Shown here in pieces: positions 1 through 9,635 of a stretch of 64,000 bases of DNA. A program made the position numbers and the translations under genes. Where the stretch lies: the NCBI GenBank assembly GCA_030278955.1, contig JAOANR010000008.1, positions 39,564,148-39,628,147 on the forward strand, given 5' to 3'. The first letter of the stretch is position 1. Every line of letters starts with the position of its first letter. The DNA is from Hygrophila difformis (lineage: Eukaryota > Streptophyta > Magnoliopsida > Lamiales > Acanthaceae). Below the pieces are notes generated by a model, which was given only the letters and a program-made list of their open reading frames with translations, was not told where the DNA came from and did not search any database.

Positions 1-2
1 TA

Positions 3-2580
3 ATCAAGCTACTTGATGCAGGTATAATCTATCCTATTTCTGATAGTAAATGGGTAAGTCCAACACAAGTTGTACCCAAAAAGGGTGGGATTTGCATTGT
101 GACTAATGAACATGGCGATGAAGTAGCAACAAGACCAGTAACTGGTTGGAGAGTTTGCATTGATTATAGAAAATTAAATACTGCCACAAGAAAAGATCAT
201 TTTCCTTTACCTTTTATTGATCAAATGTTAGAAAGACTGTCAGGCAAACCATTTTACAGCTTCTTAGATGGTTATTCTGGTTATAATCAAATAGTTATTG
301 CTAGTGAAGATCATGAAAAGACAACCTTTACTTGCCCATATGGAACATTTGCTTATAGAAGAATGCCTTTTGGATTATGTAATGCTCCTGCCACTTTTCA
401 AAGATGCATGATGAGTATTTTCTCTGATTTTATTGAAAAATGCATTGAAGTGTTTATGGATGATTTTACCGTTCATGGAACTGACTTTGAAGATTCCTTA
501 AAAAATTCGTCAAAAATTTTGCAGAGATGTGAGGACACTAACTTGGTTCTTAACTAGGAAAAATGTCATTTCATGGTTCAGGAAGGAATTGTCCTAGGAC
601 ACAAAGTATCTAGAGCAGGAATAGAAGTAGACAAAGCTAAGGTTTCTGTGATAGCAAATTTACCGCCACCCAAAACGATTAAGACAGTAAGGAGTTTTCT
701 TGGTCATGCTGGTTTTTATAGCAAGACCTTTATGTAATCTTCTTCATAAGGATGTGACATTTAGCTTTGATGAAGATTGCTTGACTGCTTTTAAGACCTT
801 GAAGGAGAAACTAATCACTGCACCTATAGTTCAGTCTCCTGATTGGAGTCTACCTTTTGAACTTATGTGTGATGGAAGTGAGAATGCAGTAGGAGCAGCT
901 TTGGGGCAACATAAAGAAGGCAAACATCATGTTATCTATTATGCTAGCCATACTCTTAATGATGCTCAGATAAACTATACTACTACAGAAAAGGAAATGT
1001 ATGCTGTAGTTTTTGCTTTCGACAAGTTCAGACAGTATCTTATTGGAGCTCAAACTATAGTTTACACAGATCATACTGCATTAAGATATCTCTTCTCAAA
1101 GCAAGAAGCCAAACCTAGGCTGATAAGATGGGTTTTACTTTTACAAGAGTTTGACATTATTATTAAAGACAGAAAAGGAAAAGATAACGGAGTAGCAGAT
1201 CATCTTTCTAGATTGGAGGAGAAAACAGAAAAGGAGGAAGTTGTAAATGATAAATTTCCAGATGAACAGTTGTATGCTTTGCAGTTGCATCAATTTGATT
1301 GTCCTTGGTTTTCAGATTTTGCTAATTATCTAGCTTGCAAGATTGTCCCAAAGTTTAAAGACTCTCATCAGAAGTCAAGATTTTTCAGAGAAATTCAGAA
1401 ATACTATTGGGATGATCCCTTTTTATTTAAGTTTTGTTCTGATCAGGTTATTAGGCGCTGTGTTCATGAGAAGGAAGGTTTTCAAATTGTTAGAAAGTGT
1501 CATGAGAATCCTTTAGGAGGCCATCATGGTCCTCCTAGAACTGCTAGAAAAGTTCTAGACTGTGGCTTTTACTGGCCGACTATCTTCTTGGATTGCCAGA
1601 AACTTATAAAGATGTGTGACAGATGCCAAAGATTTGGAAACATTTCAATGAGAGAAGAAATGCCTCAAAAAGGAATTTTAGAAGTAGAGATATTTGATGT
1701 GTGGGGAATTGATTTTATGGGACCTTTTCCCCCATCATTTGGTAATCACTACATTCTAGTGGCTGTTGATTATGTCTCAAAATGGGTAGAAGCAGTGGCT
1801 TTACCCAATAATGAAGCTAAACAAGTTACTAAATTTCTGCAAAAGAATATTTTTACCAGGTTTGGAGCCCCTCGTGCCATTATATCTGATGGAGGATCCC
1901 ACTTTGTAAATAAACTCTTTGAGAAGTTGCTGAAACAGTATGGTGTTCATCATAAAGTTGGATCACCATATCATCCTCAGACAAGTGGACAGGTGGAGGT
2001 ATCTAATAAGGAAATTAAGCATATTTTACAAGCTTCTGTGAATATTACAAGAAAAGACTGGTCAAAGAAACTGGATGATGCTTTATTGGCATACAGAACT
2101 GCTTTTAAGACTCCTATAGGAATGTCTCCCTACAGACAAGTTTTTGGAAAAGCTTGCCATCTTCCAGTTGAGCTAGAACATAGAGCATATTGGGCTATTA
2201 AGATGCTCAACATGGATCTTCAGTCAGGACAAGACAAGAGGAAGTTTGATCTGTCTAAGTTGGAAGAGATGAGACTGGAAGCATATGAAAGCAGCAAGAT
2301 TTATAAAGATCGAACCAAGAAAATTCATGATTCAAAAATTAAACATAAGGAATTTTCTGTTGGTCAATTGGTTTTGCTTTATAATTCTCGTTTGAAATTA
2401 TTTCCAGGGAAGCTCAGATCGAGGTGGACAGGACCATTCCCCATTGTAGCTGTTCATGACAATGGAGCAGTCACAATTATGCTCAGTGAAGGAGAAAAGA
2501 CTGTAAATGGACACAGGCTTAAAGAATATATTGGTCAACAAGATTTAAATATCCAAACTGAATATTTGGATAACCCTTAG
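3..2580 (+). pseudogene. pol: Athila-type pol (RT, RNase H, integrase), broken
   Basis: The reading frame is open from base 3, through YRKLN and the YMDD-equivalent FMDDF, to a TAG at 555-557 that replaces an expected Trp (LVLN-stop-EKCHF). The same frame resumes up to GHAGFY near 717, where about nine codons are missing and the frame changes. It then runs without a stop to 2580. RNase H lies at about 770-1220 ([28 protein letters not shown]). Integrase has an HHCC zinc site at about 1500-1630 ([19 protein letters not shown]) and the DDE core: D in GIDFMG near 1710, D in ISDGGSHF near 1890, E in [10 protein letters not shown] near 1995. Known role: replication and insertion of the element in the nucleus. 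With the stop and deletion it cannot make active enzyme. Confidence 0.9.
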
Positions 2581-2588
2581 TTTTTCTT

Positions 2589-2636
2589 AAAAAAAAAATA
2601 GGGGGGTGGATACTACCCAGGTTAACTGAGTAGTAT
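2589..2636 (+). other. Purine tract and palindrome after pol
   Basis: A run of A followed by a G6 tract (2589-2609) lies 9 bases after the pol stop and looks like a polypurine tract. It runs into an imperfect palindrome at 2610-2636, with ATACTAC and GTAGTAT as outer arms around CAGGTTAACTG. Gypsy elements prime plus-strand synthesis from such tracts next to the 3' LTR, but no LTR could be matched here. Confidence 0.5.
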
Positions 2637-2803
2637 TTCCCTTTTTCTTTTGATATATGTGTTATCTCTAATTCTTTGATTCTATATTTTCAGGAATTCG
2701 AGCAATGAAGCTGTGATGGAATGAAGAAGGATGAGAAAGAGATCTTCAACCAGGTTTTTGAGTATTAAATGTTTGGAATTAAAGTGTGAACAAATTTTGA
2801 GGC

Positions 2804-3080
2804 CACGCTTTTGCTAACTTTGACAAAGCGTGACTTAAGATGAACTATACTCACTCACGCTTTGTAAAAGTTATAAAGCGAGGCGATAAGTTCAAATTCT
2901 CATTTTTAATGAAATTTGATCTGTTTTTAAATGATAAGAATTTGATGTCTACGCTTTGTCGAAATACAAAGTGTGACCATTTTCTCTGAAAATTGTACAA
3001 GAATCTTTCCTCGCTTTGTAGTTTACAAAGCGAGAGACGGTTTCTATAACCACGCGATGACAATTGACAAAGCGAGAGCC
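2804..3080. repeat. Cluster of five CGCTTTGT/ACAAAGCG hairpins
   Basis: Five short inverted repeats follow each other at 2804-2832, about 2854-2882, 2951-2974, 3010-3034 and 3051-3080. The best is 3010-3034, with perfect 11-base arms CTCGCTTTGTA and TACAAAGCGAG around a 3-base loop. The arms share the core (C/T)(A/T)CGCTTTGT. Single copies of CCTCGCTTT recur after F-box cassette 1 (about 4113) and after the remnant (about 6113). A second cluster lies at 11223-11548. This resembles subterminal repeats of DNA transposons, but no terminal repeats were found. Confidence 0.7.
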
Positions 3081-3218
3081 TGGGAATACTAAATGGATAG
3101 ATTTTCAAACTTCTTAAGACCAAAATACCCTTTTTTTCAGACTCTTCTTCTTCCCTTACACTAACCATCACACGTCGTTTCAACCGCTTCTAATTATGGC
3201 AGAATTTAGTTTTTCTGC

Positions 3219-3226
3219 TATAAAAT
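3219..3226 (+). promoter_or_regulatory. TATA box of F-box cassette 1
   Basis: TATAAAAT stands 88 bases before the ATG at 3307, a normal spacing for a plant TATA box plus a leader of about 55 bases. It lies downstream of the in-frame ATG at 3196, which argues that translation starts at 3307. Confidence 0.55.
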
Positions 3227-3306
3227 CTAGTCGAATCTTTCTCTCCTTTCATCTCAAACATTCCCACATTAGAACAATTATCCTACAACCTTTATCAGAA
3301 ATTAGA

Positions 3307-4047
3307 ATGGCCGCAGCAGCTCCCAATGCTAGAACCTCCATTGTAGATATCCCTGACGAAATTTTAGGAGACATTCTTTCAAGACTGGGAAAGGAAGAGA
3401 TGAGAAATGTAGCCAAAGCAGCCCCAACTTGCAAGAAATTCTTTAGAGCAAGTAAGGCACCTGCAGTATGGAGGAGAGCAAATGTAGTGAAGCGAATCAC
3501 TGCGGAGAGAACGCATGATGCTCACTACGCACAGATAATGGAAAAATGCAGAGAGGCAGGGAACTTCATGCTCAAACTTGAACCTGCACTCGCGGCTTTC
3601 TGCAACACAGGGCTCATGGAAGCCGCTTTTGAAATCCTCAAGCCTGGAATTGAGGATAATCATCACCCTTCAATCTTCATCAAGGCCTTCATTCTTCTGA
3701 GTTCAGAGAGCCTTGAAGAGATTGATGAAGGACTGTATCTGCTTGGATCAATCCTTTAAGAGGAAGAGCACATCCACAATATTAAGGAGAAGATCAGCAG
3801 GGTGTTTATCGACAGTGAAGAAGAGCCTAATCCTTTTCAGGGACAAGGGCATCGTTATTACTGTGATTACATAGCTCCACACAGCAGGGACTTAGTTAGG
3901 GAACCTCCACACTATAATTATGGTGCCACAAACATTGATTGTTTGTGTTGTGAGGTTACTAATTTGATTAGAGAATTAAGAGAAGATTTCAATGAACATG
4001 TAATTGAATCTGAGTCAGAATTAGAAACTGATTCAGATTTTGATTAA
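3307..4047 (+). pseudogene. F-box protein (At1g67623/At2g35280-like), internal stop, no intron
   Basis: From ATG 3307 (good context, aaATGGCC) the protein begins MAAAAPNARTS and has an F-box at about residues 12-55 (IVDIPDEILGDILSRLG), then the family's Cys/Asn-rich middle (EKCREAGNF, LKPGIEDNHHPS) and the tail PFQGQ...YC...CLCC. This layout matches plant F-box proteins annotated like At1g67623 and At2g35280; F-box proteins link targets to SCF ubiquitin ligases through SKP1. A TAA at 3757-3759 interrupts the frame at about codon 151, and the same frame continues cleanly to 4047 with an acidic end (SESELETDSDFD). It is therefore a pseudogene or a truncated 150-residue product. There is no intron at the place where cassette 2 has one (AAPNAR here, NNP-intron-NAR there), which suggests a retro-copy or intron loss. 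Confidence 0.75.
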
Positions 4048-4453
4048 ATGATTATGTATTCTCTTAATTTTTGTTTAATTTTGAGCCCTCTGATGATGAT
4101 ATGTCTTCTTTACTCCTCGCTTTATTTTCTTGTGTTGAAAAATGACTTGATCTTATCTTTTGCACTAGATTCTTATCTGAGTCATTTTAAATAAATTTGT
4201 TTTTCAAATAGGCTTATTTTAGGCTTAATCATTACTCCCTGCAGAGACAAGATTTATTATCTTGACCCCTGCATTTCTTAAATAGAAATAGGTCGGTTAT
4301 ATCTTTGCAGTCATTCCTCTCAGTTGTCATTTCAAAACTTTTCATCAGTCTTTCTTTCCTTTTCTCTCCCGAGAAGAAATCGTCACACACCAATACTACC
4401 ATTCTCAATCATTCTCGTAGCAAGTTCATTCAGAAACCCAATCGACGAAGAAA
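4048..4453 (+). other. Spacer and leader of F-box cassette 2
   Basis: No coding region is seen. The left part is 3' flank of cassette 1 with one CCTCGCTTT motif near 4113. The right part, from about 4300, is pyrimidine-rich like a plant 5' leader and ends at the ATG of the next cassette. Reading frames here are short and lack family likeness. Confidence 0.4.
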
Positions 4454-5567
4454 ATGGCCGAGAACAATCCGTAAGCAATCTAGTTTATCCTATCTTTCAC
4501 ATTGTTGTTCTATTCTGCAATGTTTGTCTCCGGATTATGCTATTAGACCTAGGGTTTATGATTCTGAATTCTCGATGAGTTCATTTTGGCTATAGAAATC
4601 GAAAAACTAAACATTTAGATTTCTCATAACTGAAAGCCGTTTCTCTAAACTCATTTAAACAATGTTTAATTTGGAGAGTTTTTCTGAAATCTTTAGTTTG
4701 TAACTGACGCATTATCCATACGAGACTATTGGAGCTTGGCAATAGAAATGAAATCCCATTTTTGAATTGATAGTTCCATCATTTTAGATAAAAGTTCTCT
4801 TTTGTATTCCTTATTGCATTCTTTTCTGGAAACAGAAATGCTAGGAATCCACAACTCCTTGGAACTCAGATATCTCATTTACCCACTGAGTTGCTGGGAG
4901 ATATTATGTCGAGACTTGGAAAAGACAGTGTGAGGGAACTCTTTAGGGTAGCAGAAGTCTCTCCAATATTCTATCAAGCGAGCAAAACCCATCTTGTGTT
5001 CAAAAGAGCAAACCTGGAATCATGTATGAGATGGAGGGAAAACGTCTATCCTGATACTCGAAAAGGTTCATTCAAGAATGCCAAAATGCAGGGAATTTTA
5101 TGTTTAATATCGAACCTGCATTGATAGCATTTGTTGATGAACGGGATGAGAAGAAAGCCTTTGAAGTCCTTAAGTCAGGACTAGACGATGAACATCAACC
5201 CACCATTCTACTCAGAACAATGCTTCTCTTAACAAAACAAGATGACAAGCTAAATAAAGCAGGTTTAGAGTTGATCAAAACAGCAGCTTCGAATGTCTTA
5301 GATGTTGTTTTCATTAAGCTCTATCTTTTTCATTGGTTAATCCATTTTCCAAGAATCCCAAACCCTTTTCAAGGTCAAGAAGAGAGAAGTTATTGCAAGA
5401 CTCATACATTGCAGGAACGAGCCTTGTTACCACCATATGTTAGGATGGATTGTATTCCTTGTCAATTCTTTGACATAGTAAGGCAATTCAGATTGTATTG
5501 GCGTGAGGTGTTCCCTGATGAATTTCTGTGGACTGATTCTGATGAAGAGGAAATTGTTAATCCTTGA
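4454..5567 (+). pseudogene. F-box cassette 2: two exons, frameshifted
   Basis: Exon 1 is 17 bases (4454-4470, MAENNP minus one base) and ends at GTAAGC. The intron 4471-4835 ends in AAACAG. Exon 2 from 4836 reads on in phase as NARNPQLLGTQISHLPTELLG, an F-box, then the YPDTRK region. Near 5061-5066 one base is missing compared with cassette 4, and the frame shifts; the rest (FNIEPALIAFVDERDEKK, NPFQGQEERSYC, CIPCQFFD) is open to 5567. The protein would be about 255 residues if whole, close to cassette 4, its nearest relative here. Family function is substrate choice for SCF ubiquitin ligases; targets unknown. A single-base error in the assembly cannot be excluded. Confidence 0.75.
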
Positions 5568-5760
5568 ATAGTTCAGTATTTTCTAGAATAAGGAAATGCT
5601 ATGGCTATAATTTTTGTATTTTCAGCAATCTTGGGATGTAATTTGGAACCACCTATTAATATGTTTTTATTAAACTTGTAACTCTACAATTCTTGTACTT
5701 TCTTTCCTTTATGCTCCTTTTCTTAATTCAATTACATTATCCTTTCCAATTATTAACTAG

Positions 5761-6067
5761 TGATGAAACTGGAAGCTCCTCATGAAACCAAAAATTTTAT
5801 CAAAGGAGTCTGGATCAGGGGAAACTCAGATCACAGCACTTCTCTATGAGATTCTTGAGGAAATCTGTCAAGATTGGTGTTTGACCATCAATTGCAAATT
5901 AATCTGTAAAATGTTGAATGAGGCTTCCAAACGTCCTTTAGACTAAAAGAGGAGTATATTCAGGGGATGAAAGGAAAGGATTGGTAACCTTAATGAAGGA
6001 ATTGAGGGTAGCTTTTAATGAGTATGTAGATGAATTGGATTTAGAGTCTGATTTAGAATCTAATTAG
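5761..6067 (+). pseudogene. F-box remnant: head like cassette 5, tail like cassette 1
   Basis: After an acceptor-like AACTAG at 5755-5760 the sequence matches the start of cassette 5 (GSSS, KESGSGETQIT, YEILEEI) but has a TGA within nine codons and more stops later. The central part of the gene is missing. The end (ELRVAFNEYVDEL and an acidic stretch to the TAG at 6065-6067) resembles the tail of cassette 1 rather than cassette 5. It is a deletion product that joins two cassette types and cannot be functional. Confidence 0.65.
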
Positions 6068-6464
6068 ACTCAATGCATAATTTTGTAGCATTAATCCTTT
6101 TCAATTTTTACCCCTCGCTTTGTTTTTCAAACTAATCTATTTTCATCCAAGCTTTGCTTGTGTGGGTTTATTAACTCAAATTTTGAGTTAATATTCAAAC
6201 CCACTGATGTGGCAGGCCTAGACTTAATTAGTATAATCTAAGAAAGGAAAAACGCTTGTGTATCCTACTCTGCAGCTTTTAAACTAGGCCAGCCCATTTC
6301 TTTTTATACCCTATAACCTCCATATCTTTTCAAATCACTTTCATATCTATCCGTATATTTCTCTCTCGAAGGAGAAACCGCCATTATCAAGCTTTTCTTC
6401 TTCCATTTGCGAAATTTTCATCCAGAACCGTTCGAAATACCATCAACTCCATGAACTCACTCAA
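6068..6464 (+). other. Spacer and leader of F-box cassette 3
   Basis: Noncoding. One CCTCGCTTTG motif lies near 6113. A TTTATACC sequence near 6303 could serve as a TATA-like site for the pyrimidine-rich leader that follows. No other structure is seen. Confidence 0.35.
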
Positions 6465-7462
6465 ATGGCAGGCAACAATCCGTAAGCCTTCCATTCATAC
6501 TTCATTTTATTCTTCCTGGTGTTTCAATTCTTCAGATTTTTCTTCTGCATTCCGCATCTAAATGCTTGACTAGTATACTAGGGTTTATATTTTGCATTTC
6601 GCATAATCTCTCTTCATTCATTCACATTCTTCCTTAAAATCGTAGAAATTTTGGTAGTATAATTTCATTAATACAAACAACTGATTTTCCTTCTTTAAAA
6701 CTCGCTCAAACAGCAGTAAAGAGCAGGCTTCTGAGTTCTCTGCACTACACTTGACTGATCTTCCACTGGACATCATTGGGGAGATTTTGTCACGAGTAGG
6801 GCAGAGCAGCTTCGAAGATTTGCTCCATTACAAAAGAACTTGTTCAACATTCAAAATGGTTTCAAACTACCCTACTGTTTTTCCGGAGATTTAATGTAGA
6901 GGATCCGGCTTTTAAGAGAATTTCTAATGAATCTTCTGGTAAAGCCGAGTTTCTACACTCCTGCAGAAGGGCTAAAAATCACATATTGAACCTACATAAG
7001 GCTATGGAACTGTTCACACAGGGTAAAGAATACAAGGCGTTTCAAATCCTGGAAGAAGGGATAAATGACAATTCCAAGTTTTCGCAATATTTTAAAGCCT
7101 TATGTTATTTAAGCCGAGTTTCTAGAAAGGAAATAGATGCAGGGCTTCATTTAATTAGTCCTATATTAAATGATAGGTTAAATAGCTACGATTTTAGATA
7201 TGATCTTCTCACTTTACTCTCAGAATGGGAATATGTCCCGAATCCCTTCTTAGGCCAGAAAAAGAGGGAATTCTGCATTATTGATGATCATGATCTGGAA
7301 AACTTTCATAAGCCATTATATTTTAATCATAGAGCAGATCAGATCAACTATCTTTGTTGTGATACAAGTAGAGCAATAGCTGATTTTAGGATGGCAGCAA
7401 AGGAGAATTCTGATAACCATAGCATTAATGAAGAATTCTTGGATGAAGAAAGAAGAGATTGA
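6465..7462 (+). pseudogene. F-box cassette 3: two exons, one-base frameshift
   Basis: Exon 1 is 6465-6481 (MAGNNP minus one base) before GTAAGC, the same size and phase as exon 1 of cassette 2. The acceptor is a tandem CAGCAG (6711-6716), so exon 2 may start at 6714 or 6717; both stay in frame. Exon 2 codes for an F-box (DLPLDIIGEILSRVG). In the T-run 6878-6882 one extra T shifts the frame and gives a stop at 6892. With one T fewer the frame continues as RRFNVEDPAFKRIS and is open to 7462 (KAFQILEEGINDN, NPFLGQKKREFC, YLCC). Same family as its neighbours. The T-run makes an assembly error a real possibility; if so the gene would be intact at about 250 residues. Confidence 0.7.
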
Positions 7463-7548
7463 TGCGTGTGACAAGTCTCCTAGTATTAGATTTTGAAATT
7501 GTCACCAAACCAAGTCTTTTGTATTATGTAATGCAGCTTGGTTTTGTT

Positions 7549-7554
7549 AATAAA
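7549..7554 (+). terminator. Polyadenylation signal after cassette 3
   Basis: AATAAA lies 87 bases after the stop of cassette 3 and about 80 bases before the acceptor of cassette 4. If used, it would end a transcript that includes cassette 3 as last exon. Confidence 0.45.
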
Positions 7555-7634
7555 ATCTAATCTCTATTTCTTAATTACTGCATAAATGATGAGTTTTACT
7601 CTTAATTCTGTGTTTTTCCTCCTTTTCTTTTCAG

Positions 7635-8388
7635 AAATGTCGAAATCCCTCAACTCTTGGAAACTCAAATATTTGATTTACCAACTGAGTTACTGGGAGA
7701 CATTCTGTCGAGACTGGGAATGGAAAGCATAAAGACACTTTTTAGAGCATCTGAAACATCCAAGCAATTCCTCTCAGCAAGCAGATCATCATTAGCTCTA
7801 AAGAGAGTTAATTTGGAAACCTGTGCTATTTGGAGAGGAAATGTTTATCCAAGTAATCAGGTCAAATTCATTAAAAAATGTCAGGATGCAGGCAACTATA
7901 TGTTTAATATCGAACCTGCACTGATGGCCTTTGTGGATGATAAAAATGAAGAAAAAGCCTATGAAATCTTAAAGCCCGGATTAGATGATAAACACAAACC
8001 AACTGCTTTCATAAGATGTCTTCTATTGCTTTCCAAACAAGACCCACAACTGGATGACGAAGGAATTCAATTGATTGAATCTGTAACCCAGGATCCCTTC
8101 GATTTAGCTTTCCTTAAAATAAGTCTTATGCACTGGCTTCTTTACTGTGAGAAGTTCCCAAATCCATTCCTCGATCAAGAGGAAAGGAGTTTTTGTAAGA
8201 ATCACTCCCTTGAAGAGCGACAGCAATTACCCTTCAGTGAAAGGATGGAGTGTATTCCATGTGAATTATTTGACTATGTCAAGCAATACAGAAGAGCAAG
8301 TGGAGAACAGGGCATATTATTTGACTGGGAGCAATGGAACAATGAAGAAGAAGAGCAAAATGAAGATGAATTGCTAGAATTAGACTAG
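7635..8388 (+). CDS. F-box cassette 4: intact terminal exon without start codon
   Basis: The frame is open for 250 codons with no defect: NVEIPQLLETQIFDLP, F-box (PTELLGDILSRLGMES), KKCQDAGNYMFNIEPAL, KPGLDDKHKP, NPFLDQEERSFC, CIPCELFDYVKQY and a Glu/Asp-rich end. There is no in-frame ATG before the F-box; the first in-frame Met lies inside it. The frame starts directly behind CTTTTCAG (acceptor ending at 7634), and the first base completes the codon left open by the MAGNNP exon (CC+A). It aligns with exon 2 of cassette 2 from the same position. I infer that it is the last exon of a transcript starting at 6465, skipping cassette 3. The alternative is an intact exon stranded by duplication. 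Role by family: SCF substrate receptor. Confidence 0.7.
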
Positions 8389-8549
8389 TGTAGTAATCAA
8401 GCAGTTCATATTCTCTTTTGCTTGTAATCTTTTGTGCTTATTGTCTTGGACAATGAATTCTCTGGATGACCTAATCTGTACATTCCTTTTGCATTAATGA
8501 ATTTCATTCTTTAGCTTTTAATTCGGCTATTGTTTTTAATCCTACTCAG

Positions 8550-9297
8550 CTGTGAAATTGGGAGCTCTTCAAAGCAACCAAGGACTTCAATAAAGAAATC
8601 TGGATCGGGGGAAACTCAGATCACAGATCTTCCTTATGAGATTATTGGAAATATTTTATCAAGATTGGCATTTGATCACCTTGAGACTGTCTTTAATTGT
8701 AAATTAGTCTGCAAAGAGCTTGAAGAGGCTACCCATCATCCTTTAGTCTTGAAAAAAGCTTCTCTTGAAGGATTTTATGCATGGGGATGGGGGACTTTTG
8801 AAGAGACACAAAGAGATTTTCTTGAAAGCTGCAGAAATGCAGGAAATTGGATGTACCAGTTACAAGAGGCATTGCGTTTGTTTGTTCAAGTTAAGAATGA
8901 ACAAGCAGCATTTGATCTCTTAAAACATGCAATCACTGATAATCACCCCCCATCCATTTACTTAAAAGCTCTTATGCTTTTGAGTAAGGATGAAGTTGAA
9001 GAACAAGAGAAGGGAATTTGGCTCTTTGCTACTCTATGTAAGAATAGACGAAGGCTCAAGGATCTTCGGCTTCAAGTCAGAGGGTGGCTATCAAACTATG
9101 AGGAATTTATTTCACCTTTTCAAGGACAACCTAAGAAGAGACTTTGCAATCTTAGGAACTATTATGATAATAATCACGGCCCTTCAAGGAACTCTTATGG
9201 AGTCACCTCAATTTACTGCATGAGGTGCTTAGTCTCTGAGCACTGTAATCTGTTTCTCAGATTTGGAATTGAGGGGGAGACGCTTCCTCATTTGTAA
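8550..9297 (+). CDS. F-box cassette 5: intact terminal exon without start codon
   Basis: The frame is open for 248 codons: CEIGSSSKQPRTS, SGSGETQITDLP, F-box (YEIIGNILSRLAFDHLE), SCRNAGNWMYQLQEAL, HAITDNHPPSIYLKAL, SPFQGQPKKRLC, YCMRC. As in cassette 4, no in-frame ATG precedes the F-box. The frame begins behind CTACTCAG (acceptor ending at 8549), and the first base again completes the codon of the MAGNNP exon (CC+C). It is the intact relative of the remnant at 5761-6067. The protein would be about 253 residues with the leader exon. Function by family only: SKP1-binding receptor of an SCF ubiquitin ligase, partner and target unknown. Confidence 0.7.
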
Positions 9298-9635
9298 TTG
9301 ACAGATTGAATGTCATAAGAAACATCATGCTTTGTAATTCCATAGTATTAGCAAGAATCTGATGAATTCTATATTTTGTTTTGATTGTTGATGTTATGTT
9401 TGTAACTTCTCTGTTATTTTTATTCTACAATAAGTAGACTTAGTCAGCATTGAAATCTTCACATTTAGAGCAAATCTCTAAATGTGAGTATGGTGATATC
9501 ATGAAAAGAATGATGAATATAAAAAGGAAAACCTAGTATTATGTTTCCTTTTATCATCTGCACATTTAGAGTCAAGCTCTAAATGTGAGTATGGTGACAC
9601 TGAGTTAATCAGTTTATTCTTATTTCTTTCTTAAG
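9298..9635 (+). repeat. Spacer with three hairpins upstream of the 588-codon frame
   Basis: Two identical-arm hairpins (CACATTTAGAG, 5-base loop, CTCTAAATGTG) sit at 9460-9486 and 9561-9587, exactly 101 bases apart, each followed by AGTATGGTGA. Between them, 9512-9559 forms a third inverted repeat (arms around AAAAGGAAA and TTTCCTTTT, flanked by GATGA and TCATC). The rest, 9298-9459, is 3' flank of cassette 5. Confidence 0.75.

Larger units (their letters stand above)
1..2636 (+). mobile_element. Athila-lineage Ty3/gypsy retrotransposon, 3' part
   Basis: The stretch codes for reverse transcriptase, RNase H and integrase in gypsy order and runs in from the left edge of the window, so gag, protease and the 5' LTR are not visible. 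Wording of the RT (FMDDF box) and of the integrase ([27 protein letters not shown] tail) matches the Athila group of plant Ty3/gypsy elements as I know it. A purine tract and a palindrome follow the pol stop. I could not find a 3' LTR by pairing with a second copy, so the right border is only the last recognisable element feature. The element is dead: it has an in-frame stop and a deletion in RT. Confidence 0.85.

Noticed and set aside
3196..3306. Earlier in-frame ATG of F-box cassette 1
   Set aside because: It lies upstream of the TATA box, and the added residues have no match in the other cassettes.
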